Below are positions 55,723-64,000 of a stretch of 64,000 bases of DNA, one piece after another (position 1 is the stretch's first letter; every line of letters starts with the position of its first letter). The notes beneath the pieces are model-generated. The model was not told where the DNA came from. It saw nothing but the letters and a program-made list of their open reading frames with translations, and made no database searches. The stretch is from the NCBI GenBank assembly GCA_932521035.1, contig OW051494.1:6124001-6188000 (forward strand), given 5' to 3'. Source of the DNA: Oscheius dolichura. Lineage: Eukaryota; Nematoda; Chromadorea; Rhabditida; Rhabditidae. Both the position numbers and the translations under genes were made by a program.

Positions 55723-57816
55723 TTAACGCCGGTAAAGGCCGGCTCGGCGGCGCAACCTGGGTGCGGGAACAGGAGGGGCTGCGGGGACGGCGGCGGCGAG
55801 GCGGACGACTCTTCGGACCACAGTGTCCAGGCTGTTCTCAAAGGCCAGGTCCATGGCTGCTGCTGGTGTCTTCTGCAGACGGAGGAGGGTGGTCTGGGCA
55901 CGAGTAAGGGCGGCGGTCGTGTCCAGGAGGTTGTGGTTGCCGTCGTAGGCCTCGCAGTTGGCCTCAATCTCGACAAGGGTCCTATGGATCAAGGCCAGGT
56001 GTCCCTTGATCTGCAAATAATTTGTTATTTCCAGGAAGATGAACAGTTCTTACCCTCTCCACGGGGTCGTCCCTATCAGGCGTCCTTCTCTTCTTCGGCT
56101 CGGGAGACTCCGGCTCCTCGCTGGCGTGGCGGCGCCTGCCCCTGGGAGGCGAGGGGGTAGGCGGAGGAGTGGCGAGGACGACGGCCGGCGCGACATCATC
56201 CACTTCGATCCGCGGTCTCTTCGGCTCAGGCGACTCGAGCTCATCGCTGGCGTGGCGGCGCCTGTTCCTGGGAGGCGAGGGGGCGGGAGGAGGAGCAGCT
56301 ACGACTGCAAGTCCGGCTTCTTCTGCTTCGGCCTCATCCCGAACGCCAGCACCGAAAGCAGCATCTCCAAGGCTGGCATCCGTCTCCTCGTTGGCGGTCG
56401 GAGGAGGAGTAGCGAGGACGGGTGCCGGTTCTTCGTCTCTCGGAGCACGCATCGCGTCCCAGGCGTCATCGTCGACTCCGGCGCCGGCGCCGGCTCCAAA
56501 GCTCAAGTCCATCAGCTGCTCGTTGTTGGCCGGAGGAGCGAAGTCGGCCCATTCATCGATCTGTAAGTGCTGAGTTATTCACGATGATTGATAATTTTAA
56601 CCTCAGGTGCGGCCTCCCTCGGAGGAGACGGCGGAAAAGCTGCGACTTCTTCTCCGGCAGCAGGCGGGACGAGGACCAGGCGATCCCAGGCATCATCGTC
56701 CATGGCGGCACCGTCGGCGAAGTCCATCTCCATTCCCTGGCCCATGGAGAAGTCGAGGTCGACTGCGGGACGGAAGGATTGGTCAGCCAGGGAGACGTCG
56801 GCAGAGGTGTCCATCTTCTCGGGGCTCTTCTCCAGCTCCTGGTGGCCTTGAGAGACGTCGGAGGAGATGTTCGGCTCGGCCCAGTTCTCCTGCTCCTGGT
56901 GGCCTTGTGCAGCAGTCGGGTCCGGCTCCCTCGATTCAGCCATCAGAACGGCCAACCCTTCCATCCGGTGCGGGTAATACTTGGCGTCGAGGAAGTAGCG
57001 GTCGCCGTCCATCAGCTCGGGGGGCACGTGCGCCTGGCCGTCGTCGTCCATCCTGATCTCCCGGGCATTGGAGAAGTAGTCGTAGTCGTTGGGAAGGTAG
57101 ATGCCACGGTCGATCCCATTCGGCGACATCAAGTTGGCTGCCTTCAGGTCGCGCTTGTCCAGGGGGGCCAGCCGGTTCTGGAGGCGGACCGGCACCTTGC
57201 TCCAGTCTCCTTCGCGAGGCGAGTGGAGGGGTACGTGCTCGATATTCATCTCCCTCATCCACTTGTCGTTGTCATCTTCGGCCAGCTCATCCGGGAAGTT
57301 GTGGCGGACTGGACGGAAGATGTCGGCGAACGACTTCACAGCCGTGACCAGAGCAGCAGACGTCTCCCGGAGAGCTCCAGCGATCTCGACGAAGACGGCG
57401 ACGGCTTCAGCGGACACGGCAGGGCCAGATCCTTCTCCTCCAGCAGCTCGTCCGACATCTCCTCCAACTCCAGCTCCAGCTCCACGGCACTCAGCATCTC
57501 CTCCAACTTCACCACCAGCTCCACCACCAGCTCCACGGCACACAGCATCTCCTCCAACTTCACCACCAGCTCCACCACCAGCTCCACGGCACTCAGCACC
57601 TTCTCCTCCAGCACCAGACACATCACCAGACACATCACCAGAAACACCATCAGCTACGCGGCACTCAGCCTCACCACCAGCACACAGCCTAGGGATAATA
57701 TACTCCTTACCACTGCTCCCGTCGCAGACAGGGCTAGGAGGGTGAAGATGATACTCGGGAGACTGGCTCACTCCGACCAGCTCGCGAGGCACAGGGCAGG
57801 AATCCGAAGATGTCAT
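55723..57816 (-). CDS. Acidic, low-complexity nuclear-type protein, family not recognised
   Basis: Exons 56,602-57,816, about 56,055-56,560 and 55,723-56,012 join in frame (donors GTTAAA and GTAAGA, acceptors TTACAG and TTTGCAG), about 660 residues. The ATG directly follows CTAATTTTCAG. The first part has 20-residue Gly/Ala/Cys repeats (GGDAVCRGAGGGAGGEV), then an acidic central domain (EIRMDDDGQAHVPPELMDGD, YYPHRMEGLAVLMAE). It next has two copies of an acidic module ending DDDAWD, and two copies of a Pro-rich basic NLS-like module (RRRHASDELESPEPKR / RRRHASEEPESPEPKK). The third exon is helical (HLALIHRTLVEIEANCEAYD, ALTRAQTTLLRLQ). The frame was chosen over a long antisense ORF because only this strand gives consistent splice sites. 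Function unknown. Confidence 0.6.
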
Positions 57817-58174
57817 CTGAAAATTAGGGTTTTATGAGGTCTGATACACTGGAAAATAATCCGGAAGAGAAGAAAATGAAAAACAACAGGCACCCACCGT
57901 AAACGATATAGGGTTAGGGAAATGGTCACGGTATTGGTAAAGAGCTCGAAGGGATTAGGGGAGAAGGAAAAATGGGAAAGAGTAAGAAGACGGGGACGGG
58001 TGGCAGACGAGCCTGGAGTCGAGAGGAACACGGCCTGTCAGAGGGAGGAGTGGAGAGACGCTGGAGGATGACTAGGAGATGACTCGGGTATCCGAGAGAA
58101 GTTAGAGAAAGACAATCAGGAGAATATAGCTCTGTTTATTAATTCGATACTGTCTTTCATAGTTGGAATATGTG
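57817..58174. other. Gap between the acidic-protein gene and the NRF-6-like gene
   Basis: 358 nt, minus-strand neighbours on both sides. A CTAATTTTCAG just before the acidic protein's ATG could be a trans-splice acceptor. No other feature. Confidence 0.4.
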
Positions 58175-60988
58175 TCATCCTGTGCTTTGGAAAGGGACGG
58201 CCCTCCTGGCCGCGGGGACGATGAGTCGATGTCGATCCTCGCGGAGAAGCAGCGACCGGACAGGCCTCTGGATAAAAATATCTATCAAAAAGGCTGCCAA
58301 ATATGACATTGTCGCGGCAGAAATGGCCGAGTAGATCTGAAGAGGGACGAATCATGGGAAGTGGAGCAAGACCTACAGTACTCCAGTGGGTGGCGTGAGA
58401 TGGCCGATTGAGGGCAGTGAAGAAATACAAAATAATGGGTTCTGACTGGAATGCCGTTTTTGAGGACGGGAAGAGGGAAAGGCTTACACAGACTATAGCG
58501 ATCCAGGTGAGCTTGGCCAGCGGGGAGAATATCCTCCAGGTGAGGATGGCGTGGGTCCAACTGAAGTAGCCGTGTTCACAGAGGTAGAGGAAGTTGAGGA
58601 GGAAGAAAGCCCAGAGGGGGCGATGGATGGCCGAGTAGAGGGCCAGGAAGAAGGACGAGCCGACGTTGTTCGAGGCAAACGGCAGGAGAGAGAAGAGCAC
58701 GAACAGGGCCGAGGCAAAGCCCATAACGACGAGGGAGACGAATACCATCTGAAGAAGATTGGGGGAGGATGGGAAGGGGGACTGACCTTGGAGAAGACCG
58801 AGGGGGCCCCCTCCTTGTTCCCACGAGACATTATGATACCAAAGAGAAAGCCGACGGAATAGGCCGGCACCCGGCAGAAGAACGACGTCAAAACCGAATC
58901 CAACAGGCCTTCCATCCTGCCCATCCTAAAGAAAAACAGCTTGGAAATAGGTTAGAGAGAGAGAGGGGCAGTTCTCTAACTAACTCGATGGGTTCTGCGG
59001 TGAGGAGAGGGACCGGGGGTAGAGAGTTGGCAAGGACGCGGTAGAAGGTAAAGGCGATACTGAGGACCAGGAGAGCGACGGAGATGGCCACGGAGTAGAT
59101 GAGATGGCTACGGGCCAGGTAGATCAGAAGGACGAGCAGGACGAAGTACTGGGCTTCGAGGGAAATGGCGTAGCCGAAGTCGACGCACTGAATGGATTGG
59201 AGTGGGGGACAAGGGAGTGGGCTACTGTGTTTTTGGCTGGCCAAAAGTTGTTGATGAAGAGGAGGTTCTTCCACCAGTTGGAGGAGCATCTCTCAACCTA
59301 AACGAGGAATGCTCGGGGATAAAAGGAGACAGACCGTGTCGTTGTGGATCCACATGGGACCGGCAGCAATTCCGATGAAGACGAATCTCATGAACAAGAT
59401 ACAGAACAAGTAAGCCGGCCAAAACCTGGAAGGGGGATGTGCTTCGATGAAGAAGTCTGGAACATACCGGACGAATCTCATTTTGACGACCTGGAGAAGA
59501 TCAGAGGGATGGGCCAGCTTGCCATGAAGAAGATAGGTGGTGTAGAGGGCGGAGAGGGCGAAGAGGCCGTCGACCTGAAGGGGGGTTGTGTTGACAGGGA
59601 ACGGGGAGACCAACGTGATAGGAGTAGTTGTTGGTCAAATGCATGTACATGTTGGACACCCCGTCGAACAGGAAGGCCACGTTCTCTGGAAGGAAGAAGT
59701 GAAAAGAGGAAGAGAGAGGAAGATACCGATATAGGGAGCCATGATGTTGTAGACATTGCCGGCTGTGAACAGGAAGAATGTCAGGAACTCCATCCCGTGG
59801 AGGGCATGCAGTCCGTCGACCTCTCGCTTGGTGGACAGGGCTCGGTTGGCATTGTTCTGGGAGTGGAGGATGAGAGAAAGGGGAGGAGGGCACCTTCAAG
59901 GAAAGAGACGTCCAGTACCATTTATCCTCGGTTTGAACGGTGGCGTAGAAGAGGATGACCAGCCAACAGCCGAACAGGCCACTGAAATTCGACTTATCTT
60001 TTTGTGGAATCCCTTACATCAAGAGGTAAGCCAGTCCAGAGAAGGCCACCTCGAACTCACAGTCGACCTTCAGTTTATAGGCCGAGAAACCTGGAAATGC
60101 CAGTTTTTGGGGAAGGGGAAGGCTTACTTTGAGAGACATCCGTCAGCTGAGATGGGGTACAAGAAGAGGGAAAGCAGACGCCGAGGATGATGGCCAGGGG
60201 ATCGGTCTGGGGACAGCCGTCTTCGACAAGCGCGTCGGGCACCTCCAGCTCCACTCGGCAATACTTACCGTCGAATGCCTGGGATCTAGAGTCTCCTTTA
60301 TGTTTATTGTATTCGAGAGCTTACGATTTGAGGTCGACACAGGTCTCGTAGTCCCCGAGCCAGTAGTAGTTGCCGTCGCTGATGCCTGCCCCCGGCTTGC
60401 CCAGGGAGTCGAACCATTTGGCGACCCACTTGCTGTCCTGCCATTGGTGGGCACACCTCGAGCATTCCCTCGGGTTGTCTGGGTTGGCACAAACTGTCAC
60501 CTTCTCTAAATGGGATGGTCTCTCTCTCTCTCTCTGGTCTTCCCCTAAAATACCTAGGGCCTTGTCCGCTGTGCAGAAGATCTTCTCGAATCCCTCACGA
60601 CAGCTCCTCTCCAGCGGGAGTTGACGTGAAAAGTTACCTAAATGGACTTTAATCAGGACCAAATGGGGAAAAACAGGGCGACGGCTTTATGGCGGCCGTA
60701 AACGGGGGTTGAAGTCTGATGGGAGCCGGAGGAAGAGAAAAGAAGAGTTACCTACAGAATTGGGGCATCCTCTCGCCGTCGAACTCGGGGAAGCTGGGGA
60801 TCTGGTACTGGTTGATGGGCCGGGGACGCGGCGGCACCCTCAGAGGACACAGGGTACAAGCCCAGCTGGCCCCCACCAGCCATAGCCACCTGAAAAAAGA
60901 CGGTGACCTTCTCCGGAATGGGGGTGATTGCGCGGAAATATTGATTGTAAGGAGGAGAGACTCACAGGAAGGCGGTGGAGGTGGCCAT
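58175..60988 (-). CDS. NRF-6/NDG-4-like acyltransferase-3 membrane protein
   Basis: C. elegans NRF-6 family proteins have an extracellular N-terminal NRF domain and a multi-pass acyltransferase-3 domain; mutants resist fluoxetine and fail in yolk/lipid transport. Seen: signal peptide (MATSTAFLWLWLVGAS), NRF domain with Cys-rich CREGFEKIFCTADKALGIL, WFDSLGKPGAGISDGNYYWL and GDYETCVDL. The membrane domain follows (SGLFGCWLVILFYATV; LHALHGMEFLTFFLFTAGNV; GFASALFVLFSLLPF; FFLLNFLYLCEHGYFSW; AATMSYLAAFLIDIFIQRPV), ending AVPFQSTG. In family members the helix after LHG-x-x-F carries a conserved GHT histidine; here it reads TAGNV, so the acyl-transfer residue may be absent. All exon joins through the body were not checked base by base. 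Confidence 0.82.
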
Positions 60989-61545
60989 TGTGACGGAGGC
61001 GACGGCAGCTACGGGAGAGGGCCTGAAGGCGATAAGGAAAGCCGTTATCGGGGTGTAAATCACAGGAGGAAGAGGAGGAGAAGTGGGGAGGAGGACGAGG
61101 AGAGCGAAGGCGATAGGCACCCCTGATTGACAGTGGACCGAACGGCCACGCGGGAACGCCGCTGATATCAGGAGGAGACAGTCCCTTTACTCCGAGAGGA
61201 CAGGCAAACAGACAAGTACACACAGCTGATCGTCAATGTTTCGAACATTTCGGACGGGCCGATCGAAAGTTTTTCTTTAGAAATCGGGGTGACGTGTTGT
61301 TGCGAACAGTTCGGATGGAGGGAGCGCCGGGGAACACGAAACAAGACGGAGAGTCTAGAGACGACGAAACCTAGTGAAACGGAAAAGACCCAATTCATCA
61401 TCTGGGAAAAAAGCCGGTGGTGGCAGGGGAGACGACTTCCGAGACCGGGCTGCCTTATCTGCCAGCCGAATGCCTAATCCGACCCGAAACTTTGTTCCCC
61501 CAGGAAGGCTGCCTGTTATTTATTTGCATCCAAATGTTTCGGATT
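60989..61545. other. Intergenic gap NRF-6-like / PTP genes
   Basis: 557 nt, minus-strand genes on both sides; contains the promoter of the NRF-6-like gene and the 3' UTR of the PTP gene. No further feature recognised. Confidence 0.4.
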
Positions 61546-62835
61546 CTACCGGTGGAAAAGATCCTTGGCGAACTCCCTGCTGAAGGCCTTCTGTTTCGGG
61601 GCGGCCGGGGCCTTGTCCCCTTCGACCACCCTCGTGTCCTTCTTCGTCCGTGCCTGCTTCTTCTCTTCTCCCTTCTTCCCAGGCTCGACCTCTTCCACCG
61701 TGCCGGCCGGCGGTACAAGCGCGTCGAATTCGGCTTTCAGTTTGTGGCACTCCTTCACGAGGTCCGGGTGGCTCTTCTCGGTGATGATCTTTGTGGACAG
61801 AGCGTGTTCGACGACTATCAGGGCCACCGTCACGTACTGTAGCTCCACTTGGATGGCGTTACACCGCTGATCTCTCAACTTCTTGGCCACTTCCAGCAGG
61901 TTCAGTTGCTTTTTCACGGCTATGTTCTGGAGAGCCATCTCCACGGCCAGCTGAAAATCACCGTATTATTAGACGGATCGAATGGCGCATACCAATGTCC
62001 CCGTCCGGCCAATACCAGCACTGCAATGCACGAGAACAAGCGAATATACCCGGAGATAGGCCAGCAGTCGGAGGACAGCTCGACAGCTCTTGGGCACGTG
62101 CTTATCCGGCCAGGTACGATAATGATAATGCCTAAACGGATGGATGCTCTCCTCGGGCAAACCGTGCCCTACCTGACTTCTCGCCAACTGCCGTCGCCAC
62201 TGATCATTTTGAGGTCCGTCCGGGTGATGTGCCTGTCCAGTTCGAAAGTGCCCAAGAACAGGACCTTTATATCCCCGAAAATCATGATCTCGCCATAGTG
62301 CCGGGGGAAATAAGCCTCGCACTTCTTTTTCCCGACTTCCACAAAGTTACACAGTTGGACGACTGCCTGAACACCGCAGAACTCGACCATCCGCCAGAAG
62401 TCAACGACTGTGCCGGCTGTTGGTCCTTGTGAGGCGATGAACTCCGGCTTGACCAGCGGATCTCCTCTTACGAAGTTGGCGTGGACGTAGTCGCTGCCCT
62501 TGCCGTCGGAGAGCACGACTCGGCTCTTGTCATAGCAGATCACGTTGTTGTAGCGATTCTTGGCCCTGTTCTGGTCGAAGGCCTTCCTCTCCGGGCAGAC
62601 ACCCGTGTACTTCTTCAACTCCGTGTTGTACTCTTCCAACAGGCCCTTGATCCCCTTAGCCACCACCCATCTCACAAACGGCTCAAAGTCGGGGATAGCC
62701 TTCTCCGGGGTCGCCAATTGTGCCTGGAACAGCTCCAGAATATCCTAAATCTTAGTCTGGAGCAGTTCGGCCGGAGGATACCGCTGGCTGCTCATACATC
62801 TTCGGACCCGGAGGAACGGCCAACAGGCTCTTCAT
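61546..62835 (-). CDS. Cytosolic protein tyrosine phosphatase (classical PTP), active-site intact
   Basis: Start MKSLLAVPPGPKMYEQPADI, then EKAIPDFEPFVRWVVAKGIK. The catalytic domain has AKNRYNNVICYD (the pTyr-loop KNRY), DYVHANFV, EFIASQGPTAGTVVDFWRMV, HYHYRTWPDKHVP (WPD loop Asp present), VHCSAGIGRTGTLV (P-loop Cys and Arg present) and a Q-loop region (RCNAIQVELQYVTV). A charged tail follows (EEVEPGKKGEEKKQARTKKD), ending KDLFHR. No signal peptide or membrane segment, so likely one of the many nematode soluble PTPs, often germline/sperm enriched (inference). A 37-nt intron (62,745-62,781) removes what otherwise looks like an in-frame TAG. Confidence 0.9.
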
Positions 62836-63307
62836 CCCGGAGAAAGGGACAGTGGCCAACTGACCCGTCTGCCCGGCTTATCCCCATCTTGTCTTTATTC
62901 CGGAAATAACAGGAACGGGACTCGGTCCCTCGGCTGCCCGTTCCTTGGCCTCGCCAGGCGCCCTTAAGCCATTGGACTTAAGTCGCCGTCTCTGACCCCC
63001 GCTGAGCTCTTTCCTCAGCCATCTGGCCCTTAAAGGTCTAATAATTAATTGATTCTTACACGCGTAAATACTTAATTGTTCGCTAGAGGACACCCTGCTG
63101 TCGTCTCGAATTCATGTTTATTGCACGGAGGATATCTATGAAAAATAGCGGGATGAAGTGCGAGACAAAGTGAGAAGGGAGGACGGCAATGACCGCAGGT
63201 AGCACACAAAAATTAGATGGGGACCTGTCTTGCGGGGAAGTAGCACATTTTCGAGATGACGAGCACATGTTTGAGAGAGATATCAAAGGGGGAGAGGGGG
63301 GATAAGA
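62836..63307. other. Intergenic gap PTP / HTH-protein gene
   Basis: 472 nt between two minus-strand genes; a minus-strand AATAAA (TTTATT on +) near 63,117 could end the upstream transcript. Nothing else seen. Confidence 0.4.
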
Positions 63308-64000
63308 TCAATTGCTGAGCATCTCCATGTCGCCGGCGGAGGTCTCCTTCTCGTCGTCGTCATCGTCCGGCAGCTGCCCTTCTATGACGCCCTCATTATT
63401 GGCACTGGCCAACAGATCTGTCAGGAAGTTGAACGGCAGCTCCTTCACATTCAGGATCTCCGGGGCACCGGTCACTAAAGATTCAATGTTTATGAAAGGA
63501 GGGGGGTCCGGCTTACGAGGCTCCTCGTTCTCCTGGGAGTGGCCGCGTTCGGACTTGATGGTGCCGTTGACCCCGTTGCTGCCGGAGCCGTTCATGCCAA
63601 TCATCATGTGTTGGGAGATGATGTTCTGGGCCATCATGTCGGCCATGAAGTGTCCTCCGGGCAGATTGTTCAGATGTACCCGGCCCATGTTGGAGAGGCT
63701 CCCTGCCGGCAACCCTAATTCAATTTCCTAAAAATGAACCTTGACTCTTCGCGGCTATTCAGCCCTACCTTCTGTCGCTCGGCTATCCTCGAGACGAGTT
63801 TCATAGCCCAGGTCAGCTTCAGTTTGACGTGTCCTCCCTGCTCCTCCAGGAGGCCGGGTGCCTTCTCCAGAATATAGCTCCTGGCCACTTGGAGGGCGGC
63901 CGAGGCTGTCAGATGTTGGTGGGGCTCGTTCTTTTTGTAGTGGACCATGTAGTCTACGAGGTCGGCGTCGAGCTCGTCTCCGATCAGTTTCGGACGACCA
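63308..64000 (-). CDS. Protein with transposase/CENP-B-type HTH (partial, runs off the window)
   Basis: The minus strand opens at the window edge with GRPKLIGDELDADLVDYMVH, then LTASAALQVARSYILEKAPG, GGHVKLKLTWAMKLVSRIAE. This layout, G-R-P then an L-D helix, a G-G-H/N turn and a W-A-x-x-L motif, is that of the DNA-binding HTH common in pogo/Tc1-type and related metazoan transposases. After an intron comes a Met/Asn-rich stretch (GGHFMADMMAQNIISQHMMI), a sumoylation-like IKSERG, and an acidic end (QLPDDDDDEKETSAGDMEML). No DDE catalytic part follows, so this reads as a host gene that took over a transposase DNA-binding domain, or a member of a nematode regulator family. 5' end missing. Confidence 0.6.

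Noticed and set aside
56422-57837. A 471-codon plus-strand ORF across the acidic-protein gene
   Set aside because: It is the antisense of a GC-rich, repeat-bearing gene whose minus-strand exons have consistent splice sites; long shadow ORFs are expected at such composition.
62745-62781. Apparent in-frame TAG near the start of the tyrosine phosphatase
   Set aside because: A 37-nt GTATCC...CTAAGATTTAG intron removes it and joins PA-DILELF in frame with an upstream ATG.

Overview
The window is animal nuclear DNA, almost certainly from a nematode. Most protein genes are cut by very short introns (about 35-50 nt, GT...TTTAG/TTTCAG). A bHLH gene has the nematode Twist (HLH-8) signature. A rab-18/uaf-1 gene pair lies in the order I recall from Caenorhabditis. 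Several same-strand genes sit 100-300 nt apart with an AATAAA-like signal and a 3' splice site just before the next ATG, which is the look of nematode operons. The species cannot be named from the sequence alone.

Layout. 1-2,300: GC-richer; the last exon of an unknown gene and a Ly6/uPAR-like GPI-anchored protein (+). 2,300-37,600: AT-rich and gene-dense. Minus strand: an INPP5K-like 5-phosphatase and a MATH-BTB protein. Plus strand: a tight run of PRPF8 (spliceosome core), WDR48/UAF1 (USP cofactor), PSMD5 (proteasome base chaperone) and a possible LOTUS/OST-HTH protein. Minus: a C1GALT1/Cosmc-like GT31 protein and a pyruvate dehydrogenase kinase. Plus: a small SAM adaptor and an F-box-like protein. 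Minus: U2AF large subunit and Rab18. Plus: a small coiled-coil protein. 35,500-37,600 holds repeats. 37,600-64,000: clearly GC-richer. On the minus strand it carries an anion-type Cys-loop channel, a catalytically dead phospholipase C-related protein (PRIP/PLCL; pll-1-like), twist/hlh-8, an acidic low-complexity nuclear-type protein, a NRF-6-like acyltransferase-3 membrane protein, a protein tyrosine phosphatase, and a partial gene with a transposase-type HTH. 48.7-55.7 kb is mostly decayed repeats.

The AT-rich half is mostly housekeeping (splicing, ubiquitin/proteasome, Rab, PDK); the GC-rich half is mostly developmental, signalling or surface genes.

The most distinctive points are: (1) a large intron in U2AF packed with 3' splice-site-like motifs, parallel to the unusual poison exon known from C. 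elegans uaf-1; (2) a nest of TTAA-flanked foldback elements inside a WDR48 intron, with a related element in the GC-rich half; (3) a GT31 protein with T-synthase/Cosmc landmarks but no DxD; (4) a dead PLC with a conserved PP1-docking-type motif; (5) a possible four-gene operon headed by PRPF8.
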